DNA of 64,000 nucleotides from Phaeodactylum tricornutum CCAP 1055/1 (taxonomy: Eukaryota > Bacillariophyta > Bacillariophyceae > Surirellales > Neidiaceae): the NCBI RefSeq assembly GCF_000150955.2, contig NC_011670.1, forward strand, positions 551,953-615,952. The letters run 5' to 3'. The number at the start of each line of letters is the position of its first letter. Within the stretch, counting starts at the first letter, position 1. This document shows, in pieces, positions 20,526 through 30,335 of this stretch. The translations under genes and the position numbers were made by a program. The notes beneath the pieces were generated by a model. The model did no database searches. It worked only from the letters and a program-made list of their open reading frames with translations, and was not told where the DNA came from.

Positions 20526-21218
20526 ATGGCTCCTTTCAGTGTGCTCGACCAACAATATCAGACCTTCAGCAATGATAACTTCACATGTCCCCTGAAATAT
20601 GAGCTAGACGCAATGGAGTCGGAGCCTACGATGAGGGTGACATTCAGAACGGACCCCACTATAATGAATCCCGATGCAGAGTACTACACATGCCACGACA
20701 TTTTAACCAAGTGGTTCAGTTCCGATGAGCTCCTTCAGATAAAATCGCGAGCGAAAGGATTTAGCACAATCCTCCGAAGAAGCAAACGAGTAGAAGAGAC
20801 TTGTCTGACGATGGCCCATAGAAAAACCAGTCTTATGCTCAAGTCTGACTACAAAGCTCTGGTCAAGCTATCACCTTCTACTCCTGATCAAGACTTACAC
20901 CAATGGTGCTCTCACAACGACGGTCGAAGGGGCTTAGAGCGGTTCTCATCCAGAGACTACTGTTGCTTCCGTCGCAAGGACGTGATTGCAACACGAACGA
21001 TGGTTTTAGAGGAACAGGCTCGGCAGCATTGTCAAGGCCATTTCAATGCAGAAATGTTAGCAAATGTATCAAGAGAGGCATCCAGAAGAGCACGCTCATT
21101 TGCTCTATTTTTTGGAGAAGCGGACTCATTGGAAGCTCGAGAAGTTGGACCTGCGCACCGCAGAGCTCCTCCACGTAAGCGAAGCAGAACGATTGAGGTT
21201 AGCTCCGCCGCTGCTTGA
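20526..21218 (+). CDS. Hypothetical protein, stramenopile-type family
   Basis: The 230-residue reading starts at ATG 20526 (MAPFSVLDQQYQ); an open frame begins further upstream at 20412. The middle has a block that I have the impression recurs in many diatom proteins of unknown role: DGRRGLERFSSRDYCCFRRK followed by TRTMVLEEQARQ. The C terminus is basic (RRAPPRKRSRTIE), which could act as a nuclear signal or bind nucleic acid. No enzyme motif was seen. It stands alone in a gene-poor interval. The coding call rests on the length of the open frame and on the block above. Confidence 0.6.
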   Translation: MAPFSVLDQQYQTFSNDNFTCPLKYELDAMESEPTMRVTFRTDPTIMNPDAEYYTCHDILTKWFSSDELLQIKSRAKGFSTILRRSKRVEETCLTMAHRKTSLMLKSDYKALVKLSPSTPDQDLHQWCSHNDGRRGLERFSSRDYCCFRRKDVIATRTMVLEEQARQHCQGHFNAEMLANVSREASRRARSFALFFGEADSLEAREVGPAHRRAPPRKRSRTIEVSSAAA

Positions 21219-22827
21219 TATTATAAAATCCTGCTGCGGTTGTCGGCGTGGGTGCTTTTGTTCTTATATTTATAAAACACAGTTTTGTTTACTATAAAAT
21301 GTGCGGCCTTCCGCATCTGGCTGAAGTTTAACGAAGCAATTCAAATGAGCTTGGTCCGCTAGAGATCTATTGTCGTTCTGACGGGCCAAACTCAAAGCCA
21401 CCCTACGAATGGAGGAGTTGTTACCAGAATAGTCATTAGATTCCAAAGGAGCGTTCTTCAGCAAAACTGAGCGAGCATCGCTTTCATAAAAGATTCATTC
21501 GTTATTCCAGATGGACGCCTCAATTCAGCAAATTTCTACCGATCGGGCGCAAGGAGGCTCTGGCGTTTCTTAAGTTGTACCTGCGATAGTCCCACAAGGA
21601 CACAAAAATGAGTGGAAGTATTCGAGTGCAAATTAAAAGTGTTTGCGCCAAATAAGGACCCTTTCGGCGTGGTGAATACAACCATTGGGCTGTGAATGAC
21701 GATATTTATCTTCCCCCAGCGATTCGCCGGACCCGTAAGAGGAATACCCTTTCGAGTGTGAATACGGATCCGGTAAGAACAAAATCCCTTTCGGGATGTT
21801 CAAAGTGAACTAGCATCGGGACATAATCATGGTTTGGTAACAAAGCGAAACTTACCCGTTTCCGGTTGCCGTTGCGGTTGATCCCTTTCCATCGGAACAC
21901 GCACACAACTACCGTCTCCGCTCATACAGGACACGTAGTCCAATTCAACAAGCTGTTAGAGGTATCGTCGAACTTTCCCTATCCGTTCCCACCATTGTTA
22001 CGTATAAAGTTGAAAAGAATCCCCTTCAAGCTGATACGTCGCTTGCAGTGTCCTCAACATCAATTGTCCCAAAGATTTTATTGCGCTCGAAGCGCCCTCC
22101 AAATCTACAGTCATTCTGAGTCAAGTGATGAAATGATGTGTGACGCGACATGTCGCAGGAAGCGACATAATCTGTGGCTGCGCCCCACAACCTACAAATC
22201 GTCCCCACGCAGGTCAGACTAGAGCAATAGTGATATTTGTAGTGTGTCGTCTGAAAGTCCCATCACAACACAGCTTCCGACAAGTTTAGAACCAATGGAA
22301 TGTAAGTATGGGAACCCCAGGTCTCTGATTTTGCAAACACATCTTATGTAGCAACCCTATGCAGCTACTGTAGAGTATACCAACGTTGACTTGGTTGTTG
22401 ATCATGTTAATTGGCCATTGAGGAGTTGAAAGTAATAGAAAAGCTTCTATGCTTCCATGCGAGCAATGTGAAGATTATTGCTGATGAAGGAGTTGTCTGG
22501 TTGTTTGCAGGCAATGACCACATTTGGGCAGCTTGTTAGGTGAAACGGCGCGGCTCCAACGCACTTCCTCAACTGTGTTGCAAACAAGTCCTTTTGGAAA
22601 TCAACAGAAAAGTTAGGGAAGTTTGGTTTTTATGTGCGGACTCTTCTTGGATTGTAATACATGTCATAGTTGTTACACTCAGAATCTACTAGTACTGCCG
22701 GGGCACTCAAATACTTTTTCCCTATCCGTAGGAAGGAGTTTCGTCAAGTGAATAAGGCTTTGCCCTCATTTGTAGCGGAGATTCTTTCTTGAGTAAGAGT
22801 AGCTGTGAATCCGTGCAGTTCACAGAG
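21219..22827. other. Gene-poor 1.6-kb interval
   Basis: Only short unconvincing ORFs. The word CCCTTTCG recurs within about 21660-21795, but I could not define a repeat unit. No RNA gene was recognised. Confidence 0.35.
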
Positions 22828-23934
22828 TCATAGTTCACAATTACTACTGTTGTCATCCTCCTCTTCGCTATCGTCAAATTGTCCCATCAAATTCATCAAG
22901 ATAAGTGCAGCATCGCCAGCCCGTTGCCTACGCTCGGCGTCGGACATGGCTCCCTTCTGGGAAATTTCCCGGATCCGAGCGGCGTCTCGTAGAGCATTCT
23001 CCAAGTCATTCATCGTCTTTTCTGCCTCGAAGTTGGTCTCGCCGGTGTGCTGTTTGGCTGTAGCAGACAAAGCCGGTATTGTGGAAAGCAATGATTGTTT
23101 TGCTCTATCTTCCCTTTCGGCTCCTTCTGGATCGTCCCGAACCGCAAGTGGTGTTAGCAAATCAGGATTTGGAGGTTCGTACGCTGAATAAGATGATTCG
23201 TCTACGCTCGTTGGATCGGTGTGGTTCTCTTTTGTATCGGGAAAGGAACCTACAACACTGTCGCGTGTTTGGTCGAGGGACGTTTGCAAACGGCGCTGCG
23301 TCGTCTTGGCCATGACAGCAGATGACCACATTGTAGTTTCCAGTGCTTCTACAACACGGGCAAAGCCTTCCTTATCACGATCGTTGTGACCCACCTGCGT
23401 CTCGTTTAGATTCACTGATACGTACTCGTATCCACGATCCAGGCAAAACAAGACCCGATCGGCATAGGCCTGTTCGGAAACAACTTCTCTAGACGGAGAA
23501 GTTGAATTGAGATAAACACAGAGGCGTAGTAGGTCTCCAGCGCCGTAATCAACAGCACGGTCGTGAATCGGAGACAACGTATCCATAGAAGTCGTCGAGT
23601 TCCAGACCAGTACAATGCCGTCTTCTTTCTCATCCGCAGCCGCCACGTGTTCGATGGGTCGAAAGTGAACGTGGGCGGAAAAGTAGCGGTTATTAATGCA
23701 GACAGCTTCTGGCGACGTTTTATTAGCAGTAAGACTTTCTGTTATGCAGTGCTCATCCTTGTCTAGTCCGCTCGTTTGCGGGGCTACTGACTGTGAATTA
23801 GATTGTCCTTGAAACAATTCGAAATTGCGCTCGAGACGTTGATCGAAGAAATCTGTTACGGCTGTTTGTAAGACGTGAGCAGAAAGCTCGTCGGCGCCTC
23901 CGATTCGAAGAATAGAGCGACAAGAGGACGCCAT
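22828..23934 (-). CDS. AAGAB/p34-like adaptor-assembly protein
   Basis: The protein has 368 residues. The central part matches the alpha/gamma-adaptin-binding p34 (AAGAB) family: a hydrophobic strand (IVLVWNST), then DRVLFCLDRGYEYVSVNL, and GFARVVEALETTMWSSAVM, which parallels the 'GxxRIVQALxxxxWSxxVM' block of the animal proteins. AAGAB is a chaperone for building AP-1 and AP-2 clathrin adaptor complexes. The C terminus has a helical ERRxxAGDAALxLMNLMG segment, like the end of the family, followed by an acidic tail. The start at ATG 23934 gives a sensible N terminus. A small-GTPase-like fold is expected by analogy. This is a good but not certain call. Confidence 0.65.
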   Translation of the reverse strand: MASSCRSILRIGGADELSAHVLQTAVTDFFDQRLERNFELFQGQSNSQSVAPQTSGLDKDEHCITESLTANKTSPEAVCINNRYFSAHVHFRPIEHVAAADEKEDGIVLVWNSTTSMDTLSPIHDRAVDYGAGDLLRLCVYLNSTSPSREVVSEQAYADRVLFCLDRGYEYVSVNLNETQVGHNDRDKEGFARVVEALETTMWSSAVMAKTTQRRLQTSLDQTRDSVVGSFPDTKENHTDPTSVDESSYSAYEPPNPDLLTPLAVRDDPEGAEREDRAKQSLLSTIPALSATAKQHTGETNFEAEKTMNDLENALRDAARIREISQKGAMSDAERRQRAGDAALILMNLMGQFDDSEEEDDNSSNCEL

Positions 23935-24619
23935 GGCTACGAGAGTAATTACTGTAAAAGTTTAAGGCCCGAGAAATTGATGATTGCAATTTTATAGATC
24001 ACCGTGGACGCGCCTATCCGGCACATGCGTTGTGGTGGGTGCTACGGATGTTTTTCGTCGATGATACTTTCGGGAATCCTTCGGTGAAGGGACAGACGAA
24101 AGGCCAATAGACGATGGATGATAGAGAAGGTTCACAGCCAATTTATAGACAGGAAAATATCAAAGCCTACACAGAAAAATAATTATACTAATCAAAAGAT
24201 TTCAGAGGACTGTGAAAAAGCGCACGCCGGTCACAACATCCGCAAAACATCCTCCGAACCTCAAAGCATGTGCTTTGCTATTTGAGGATCCACTCGGTGG
24301 ACATTCCCTATCCGTATTTCAAATTTTGTCGGAGGCCATGATTCGCGGTCTAGAAGCATAGAATATTTTACCGCTCAAGATAGCAGATTCTCTTTGTTCG
24401 ATGAGGAGATGCTCAAGAATTTATTGACGAATCCGGGTGTGGCTATCGACAGAACCATTCCACAAAAAAGAGTGTCAGAATGATGCGTCCTCATTTCCTA
24501 ACGACAAATGGCCAACTCATGTTCTCCCTCACAAATAAAACAGGTTGCCATTTTTCACGAAGCCACAGTCGGTGCATTATCCTCCCAATTCGATCTCTTC
24601 CCCGCAATAGTAAACAAGC
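23935..24619. other. Intergenic, divergent promoter region
   Basis: About 690 bp between the divergent AAGAB-like and DUF6824 genes. It contains a GACTGTGA word near 24208. No gene was seen. Confidence 0.35.
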
Positions 24620-25621
24620 ATGAACTGTTCCGACCAAGACATCCTTTTGCGACGCGGAGGGGTCGTCTCGCAACGGCCTGCCAACAAAGAGTACCACGAA
24701 ATTCTTAAGTCCAACGTCATGATGTACAAAGGCCTTCCCAAAGAAGGACGTGCACAATTTGCCACCAACATCTTTCGCTTCATCCATGACGTGGTTGGTC
24801 GCAGATTCGTACAATTTGACCACGAAACGGGGTCCTATCAGGAGTTGCAGGAGACGGAGGCCAGTGTCAAAATTTCCGCTGCAATCCGCGATGATAAGAT
24901 CTCTAGGGCTGCGAACAAGTCCAATCCACGGTGGATCTTAGGTGTCCATGATCCTACGGGGACACATAACGGCCAGCCATTCGTCCACCGTATTGAAGCC
25001 AACAATACCTGGCGCCGGCTTTCGTCCAATGAAACCGATCAAGTTCTCATCACAGAAGGATTTCAGAATCTTTTGATTCTTCCGGAAGGTGTAAAATTGC
25101 CTCCTTCTTTGGAGACGCGATCAAGTGACTATGCTAGCGCGGTCTCGGCCAGCGTTGTCAACCCCTTCACGAACGACGATTGTTTTTTTATTCCCAAAGA
25201 CCGTCCCAGTCGGCGGTCTCCTATGTGTACCGTATCACAGCAAGTTGCCTTGGAACTTGGCTTCCAAGATGCGGAGTCCTTCCAGCGAGCCTTATCACTG
25301 CTAATGGGGAATCAGCAGCAGGCGAAAGCATTTATGCGGTCAAGATCCAAAGTCACGCACCCGGTACCGACTGTCCCATCGTATGTTGAATTCATCTCGG
25401 ACGCGGATTCTTCAATGACTGAAGACTCGGATGCAGCTTCCACTTCGATAGAGCCTCATCCGTGGAAAAGGACTAGAATCTGCAGTGTTGATGATTTGGA
25501 CCTCAACAAAGTGCACGCGCTGGCGGGACAAGCGTTGGCACCGTCTGATGAATCCAGCTTGCGAGATTTTTTATTAATCGACGCCATTGAGCTTGACCTG
25601 CTCCAAACGTTTGAGGTGTGA
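24620..25621 (+). CDS. DUF6824 domain protein
   Basis: The protein has 333 residues. Residues 6-95 match the DUF6824 domain, which is greatly expanded in diatoms: DILLRRGGVVSQRPANKEY, then a helix ending in ARxxF...IxxFIHDVVGRRFVQFD, a turn, and KISAAIRDDK. The motif order 'RGG..N.HPGN..(F/Y)' then 'GG/RRF(L/V)' and 'A...KxxxALRD' is standard. The function is unknown; members are often annotated as nuclear or DNA-linked, but that is not shown here. The rest is low complexity with acidic patches. The last 15 codons are duplicated just past the stop in another frame. Confidence 0.8.
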   Translation: MNCSDQDILLRRGGVVSQRPANKEYHEILKSNVMMYKGLPKEGRAQFATNIFRFIHDVVGRRFVQFDHETGSYQELQETEASVKISAAIRDDKISRAANKSNPRWILGVHDPTGTHNGQPFVHRIEANNTWRRLSSNETDQVLITEGFQNLLILPEGVKLPPSLETRSSDYASAVSASVVNPFTNDDCFFIPKDRPSRRSPMCTVSQQVALELGFQDAESFQRALSLLMGNQQQAKAFMRSRSKVTHPVPTVPSYVEFISDADSSMTEDSDAASTSIEPHPWKRTRICSVDDLDLNKVHALAGQALAPSDESSLRDFLLIDAIELDLLQTFEV

Positions 25622-25680
25622 TGAGGATTTTCTGAAAATCGAAGATGTTGAGCTTGATCTTGTCCAAACGTTGATGAGGG
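25585..25680 (+). repeat. Imperfect tandem duplication over the end of the DUF6824 gene
   Basis: GAGCTTGACCTGCTCCAAACG at 25589 recurs as GAGCTTGATCTTGTCCAAACG at 25650, an offset of 61 bp. The first copy is the C-terminal coding end; the second lies after the stop in another frame. Confidence 0.75.
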
Positions 25681-26124
25681 TAGTTTCATTGGATTTAATG
25701 AATTTTTACAATAACATTTTATATTATCAAAGCAAAACAGTTCGAGAGAGCGCTTCACTTACGATGTAAATGCAGCTTATTTATCAGGTAATCCACTATG
25801 CTCTTTCTGTTCTCATTGTCAGTTCGCTCTTGATGGATAGTGGCCCTGGGTCAACTGATCTTAGGGTAGGTTCCGTACGTCAGTCCGTAAAATCCCGCGT
25901 AGAGTTTTCACTGTTTTCCTTCTCGAACACGAGCCATCTCTGCCCATCGAATGTGTTGTCTCGGTTTTCTGTGCACAAAGCATGTCGCTGATACTTTATT
26001 TTATTGGTGATTGCCAGTTTCTTCGTCGTTGGTGTCTTTCACAGTCAATCGTTGGTTTCTTTCACAGTCAAACGAAGTTAAAAGTGTAGCAAAGATTCAC
26101 GTATGAAAGCTCTAGAACAATGCC
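25622..26124. other. Intergenic with promoter of the ALPH gene
   Basis: About 500 bp. It contains the out-of-frame copy of the DUF6824 tail and, at 26027-26072, a 23-bp tandem duplication carrying TTTCACAGTCAA. No other gene was seen. Confidence 0.4.
26027..26072 (+). repeat. 23-bp tandem duplication carrying TTTCACAGTCAA
   Basis: CGTTGGTGTCTTTCACAGTC at 26027 recurs with one change at 26050. It lies 55-100 bp before the ALPH start codon, so it may be in the promoter or 5' leader. Confidence 0.7.
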
Positions 26125-29100
26125 ATGCCGCTCACCATGTACAGATACCGTAGAAATGTATTTTTGCTAGTGATTGCTTCCTGTTCCTTACATAAAATCT
26201 GTCATTCATTCCAAATATCTCCATTGGCGTCTTGGCGAGTACCCTCAGCAAAGCTTGTTCGACGACCTGGCAACATGATCTTGTTACGAAGACTACATAG
26301 AACTTCACGTCCTAATATTCCACTAAGGGGGAAAAGAAAATCGGGAAGCGATGAAGAAACGGCAAGTGATTCAAACGAGGATCTTGGCCGGAAGCGGTTG
26401 CTTTCTAAGGATCGGGCCATATCCGCCCTTTCCCAACCAAACGCTCCTACCCAAACTCCAAACACGAACAACGATTCTACAAATAAGCAGTCAACTTCCA
26501 AAGCAGCTAGCTTACTGCCATCAAAGAAGGTTAAGAGTGATCGGCAGGAGGATGAGAGGACAAGGATAAAGAAAAACAACGCTCCAAAAGCTTCCACAGT
26601 GCCCTTGCAATCAAGATCTTCCGACCGCAGGTGGAAAAATTCGAAGCGGAGTCGAGAAATAACACCGAAAGTACCCAATACTGCGAAAGCCGCCTATTCA
26701 TCACTGCTACCGCCACCCCTATCGGGATCGAATGGCAGTGACGACGATTCATTGAGTACAGGCCTATCATCGTGGGAAGAATTTCTTGGCAAAGGGAAAG
26801 AGAGTAGTGGCTCTAGGACAACGCCAATTGTAGGACGTTCGCAAGAGAAGCGATCTCCTTCAAGAGTGGAAGCAAGGAAGCGTGAGAAGTCGAAGGAGGA
26901 GCAGGCTGACGAAAGTGACAACACTGACAAGCATCGGAATCTGCCGTCGATTCTGGATCTGTTTCCGTCAGCTCTCTCAACAAACCCAAACGAAAGGTCT
27001 GCATCCAGCTCAAAAGTGCTGTCGGAAGACGCAGGGAAATCGTATACATCGCTGGATGGAGTACTGCCTGTGTCGGATCTGTTTTATCGCTCTTCGATAC
27101 CGCAAGCGCAACGTATTGATGGGTCCGAGCAGGCGACCAATGCAACTGACGATGGCGAGGAAAGCCCGTATCGTAGGGCCGTTTCGCAAACACCCGGCAA
27201 GCAAGAAATGGCCAAAAAGCCGTCTTCCACAAAAAAACGCAGTGGTAGAAAAATGGTTCGACGCGGTATGGAGATGCTGGTTGGCGGTGTACCGATCAAC
27301 GCCGACCCCCCGCAAAGAAACGTCGATCTCTGTTACGATAGATTGGCAGCTGACTGGGCCACTTCTATAAGTTTAAATACCCGAGAATTTGGGCCTCTTT
27401 TACATGGTGCCAGCATCCCAAAAGTATCGTTGAAGGAACGAGGCTTGTTTTGCGAGTACTTTTGCCATGCCGCCATGAAATGGGATGTCTGTCCGACAGA
27501 TTTACAGTCCATTATCGATTCGCATTCAAAGCAAATTTCAGGCTTTGAGGTAAGTGCCTGGAAAAAGACCTCCGCACACCTTCCTGGAGGCAAGGACTTG
27601 GACAAATTAGCTGAAAGTATTAGCAAGGATATATTGTCAAGGTTACACGAAGACAGCGACACTAGTGATTCTATGATCACAAAAGATACTCGACACGACG
27701 GCAAAAGCTCCGGCGACGGAATTCCACGAATAGCTGCAAAGCTTGATTTACACGCTAAGGATTCAAGAAAGCAAAGGTCGAGGAGGTCAAAATCGAAAGC
27801 ATATGCTCAGTCTAAAGCAAAGGGATTTGGAAAGGATAAAAATGGCGCGAGGAGATCAAAAAAGGAATTTGTGGACACCGATGCTTTGGCCTTGTACAGC
27901 AATGAATTCAAAATAATGGCACAGCCTATTGGTATCTCGAAGTCCGATCTGGAAAGCGGCGGACAAGGCACTCAGGTTTTCGAGTCAGTTTTGCGGAAGG
28001 CTTTTGAAACCCATCCAGTGCTCATTGAGGCAATTGGAGAGTTCCACGTCGATATTTACAACTGTACGATCGAGGGAACTGGTCCAGATTCTTCATTGTA
28101 TTCGGTCGAATTTGGGGTATTTCCAAAAAAGGTAATTCACCAAAGCGAGAAGCCGGAATTACTTCATAAAATGATAGAAGCTCTGCGTTTTATATTGGAT
28201 ACAGACGACTCAGAAGATACATTGAACTCTACCTTGGCAAGGATCGCAAGCGAAGAATATCGGTGGTCTCCCAGTATTAGGGAGCGTGTTGCTCTGCAGT
28301 TTAATGATCAAAACGCACCCAACCAAAGGCTTCTCTATACTGTCAATGCTGGGGTACTAGAGTTTGAAATTGGAGTTTCCCGCGCAGAGCTGGAATCAGG
28401 AGGTGATGGTGGCGAAATTTTTCAATCCGTGTTAGAGAAGGCCATCGGTGGAGCTATGCGGAACTCTCTGGCTGGTTTTCACTTTTCTATTACACATTTC
28501 ACGCTTGATGATCACGACGATGGAACATCGTTAGTTTCTGCTGATGTACAAATGGAGACTTCTGAGCCGATTGCCCGATCTGAAAATCGTTTGATCGAAA
28601 AAAATCTTCGGGCGGCTTTGGCTCAAGCTTTTGAAAATGGTAGTATCATTTTGAATTTGGCCGCAGAAGCGAAGAAAGAAGAAAGATGGCCTAAGGAAGT
28701 ACGAGATCGAGTTGTCGAAGAATGTCTATTTGAAGACGATGATGGAGACGAACCTGTATCGGGTCTCGGGCCCGTTTCCTATCCTTTTGGAGCTACACGG
28801 GTTTTGTTGACAGAAGACAACGACGAAATCGGAGATACCTTCGAAGTCGATAAGAATGATTACTCTCAGAACGATTTATTCTTGGGTGGAGGCAACGACG
28901 GTGTCTTCTTTGACTACTCGGAAGAAAATGCGTTCCGGGCTCCTTTCCGAGGACAGCTTGGCTTGCGGCTGGTCGATGCGGTCACGGAACGTGCCAAGCA
29001 GCGGCAGCCCCGCGTAATCGCGATAGGTGATGTCCATGGATGCATCGATGAGCTACAAGACTTGCTACGTCAGTGCGACTATCGACCAGGCGATCTGGTC

Positions 29101-29688
29101 GTTTTTCTTGGCGATCTAGTATGCAAGGGTCCTGACAGTATTTCGGTCGTTCAAATGGCCCGTGAAATCGGGGCTTTTGGTGTAAGGGGTAATCACGACT
29201 TTGAAGTAATTCGGTGGCACCAAGCTATCAAGTCCGGAGTAGACCCTCCGGTAGTAGGCTCAGAGCATTTTCACATTGCGTCTTGTTTGAGCAAGGCCGA
29301 CATGAAATGGATGAACAGTCTCCCTTGGTACTTGTCTAGCAAAGAACTTGGGTCGCTTTTTGTGCACGCCGGCTTTGTTTCTGGGATCAGGCTTGCAAAG
29401 CAAAACCCTCGCCTGATGATGAACATGCGCAGCATTCTTCCTGACGGTACGGTTACATCAAAGTTCTTCAACAACTGGCCCTGGGCACGTCTCTGGGACG
29501 GTCCGCAAACGGTTTTATTCGGCCACGACGCCGACCGGGGCTTACAGCAATACGAGCACGCTATTGGACTCGACACTGGCTGCGTGTACGGTGGACGATT
29601 GACCGCTTGCATACTTCCCGAAAAGAGGTTAGTCAGTGTGAGTGCAAAGCGGGAGTACTTCAAATACCGTCGAAAGCACTATGATTGA
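26125..29688 (+). CDS. Large ApaH-like phosphatase (ALPH class) with two internal repeat domains
   Basis: The protein has 1187 residues. A signal peptide (residues 1-30) and ISPLASW suggest plastid or secretory import. Residues 40-560 are mostly disordered, with Ser, Lys and Arg. Two related domains follow, at about 595-670 and 745-810; both contain ES GG...(V/I)F(E/Q)SVL(R/E)KA. The C-terminal 220 residues are a calcineurin-like phosphoesterase: GDVHGC at 968, GDLVCKGPDS, GNHD at 1022, LFVHAGFVSG, FGHDA at 1132 and LDTGCVYGGRLTA. GDxV(N/C)KGP in place of GDxVDRG is typical of eukaryotic ApaH-like phosphatases, one of which decaps mRNA in trypanosomes. The substrate here is unknown; the metal-binding residues look complete. 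Confidence 0.8.
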   Translation: MPLTMYRYRRNVFLLVIASCSLHKICHSFQISPLASWRVPSAKLVRRPGNMILLRRLHRTSRPNIPLRGKRKSGSDEETASDSNEDLGRKRLLSKDRAISALSQPNAPTQTPNTNNDSTNKQSTSKAASLLPSKKVKSDRQEDERTRIKKNNAPKASTVPLQSRSSDRRWKNSKRSREITPKVPNTAKAAYSSLLPPPLSGSNGSDDDSLSTGLSSWEEFLGKGKESSGSRTTPIVGRSQEKRSPSRVEARKREKSKEEQADESDNTDKHRNLPSILDLFPSALSTNPNERSASSSKVLSEDAGKSYTSLDGVLPVSDLFYRSSIPQAQRIDGSEQATNATDDGEESPYRRAVSQTPGKQEMAKKPSSTKKRSGRKMVRRGMEMLVGGVPINADPPQRNVDLCYDRLAADWATSISLNTREFGPLLHGASIPKVSLKERGLFCEYFCHAAMKWDVCPTDLQSIIDSHSKQISGFEVSAWKKTSAHLPGGKDLDKLAESISKDILSRLHEDSDTSDSMITKDTRHDGKSSGDGIPRIAAKLDLHAKDSRKQRSRRSKSKAYAQSKAKGFGKDKNGARRSKKEFVDTDALALYSNEFKIMAQPIGISKSDLESGGQGTQVFESVLRKAFETHPVLIEAIGEFHVDIYNCTIEGTGPDSSLYSVEFGVFPKKVIHQSEKPELLHKMIEALRFILDTDDSEDTLNSTLARIASEEYRWSPSIRERVALQFNDQNAPNQRLLYTVNAGVLEFEIGVSRAELESGGDGGEIFQSVLEKAIGGAMRNSLAGFHFSITHFTLDDHDDGTSLVSADVQMETSEPIARSENRLIEKNLRAALAQAFENGSIILNLAAEAKKEERWPKEVRDRVVEECLFEDDDGDEPVSGLGPVSYPFGATRVLLTEDNDEIGDTFEVDKNDYSQNDLFLGGGNDGVFFDYSEENAFRAPFRGQLGLRLVDAVTERAKQRQPRVIAIGDVHGCIDELQDLLRQCDYRPGDLVVFLGDLVCKGPDSISVVQMAREIGAFGVRGNHDFEVIRWHQAIKSGVDPPVVGSEHFHIASCLSKADMKWMNSLPWYLSSKELGSLFVHAGFVSGIRLAKQNPRLMMNMRSILPDGTVTSKFFNNWPWARLWDGPQTVLFGHDADRGLQQYEHAIGLDTGCVYGGRLTACILPEKRLVSVSAKREYFKYRRKHYD

Positions 29689-30335
29689 TGTTAGCTTGGT
29701 ATTAGCTTATTCCAATGTCTATATTGGAGGTAGCTACCGTATAAAAGTGTCCGAGGTAATCCGTCCTCTCTCGCCTACTTAGTTGCTCACTATAATTATG
29801 TCGCAGCTCCTTATTAACAGCAAAAGATATTGTGACAGCAAGCAAAGCTGTCAAAAAACGTACTGTATGAGTTCGGTTCCCGGTCACAGCTCCAGTCGAG
29901 TCCGTGATCAGGATTCGATCTCCATAACCGAGAACGTGAGCAAGGTCTATTACATTCTTTACAGTTAACTTTCAATTTTTAGATTTCACTACTGACCGTT
30001 TTCTCTGTCGGTGAGATTCTGACGTACGGTGCCAGACACACGCACGTTGCCGAAGCACTCTCGAATTCTTTTTTTGCTGGCGTGACGATTCGCGAATCTT
30101 GCTATCGATTCTGTAGATTCCTACGGAAGCAGAATTTCCAAAACAAGCGCGAAGGCATCAAATTTTGAAATTGTTCTGGACTGTGAGCGAGGAACGAACA
30201 TAAGCACAAGGAAGACAACGTTGGCATCTCTTTTCCAAAAAAGGTTCGACAGGTCATGTCAATTTGACGCGGCTGTGTCGCGAAGTACCGATACTTGTCT
30301 TTCTTCTCTTTCGAACATATTTTCTTTGCTAAACC
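29689..30335. other. Intergenic
   Basis: About 650 bp between two plus-strand genes. It has a TTTACAGTTAAC word near 29958 and a GGACTGTGAGC word near 30178. No gene was recognised. Confidence 0.35.
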
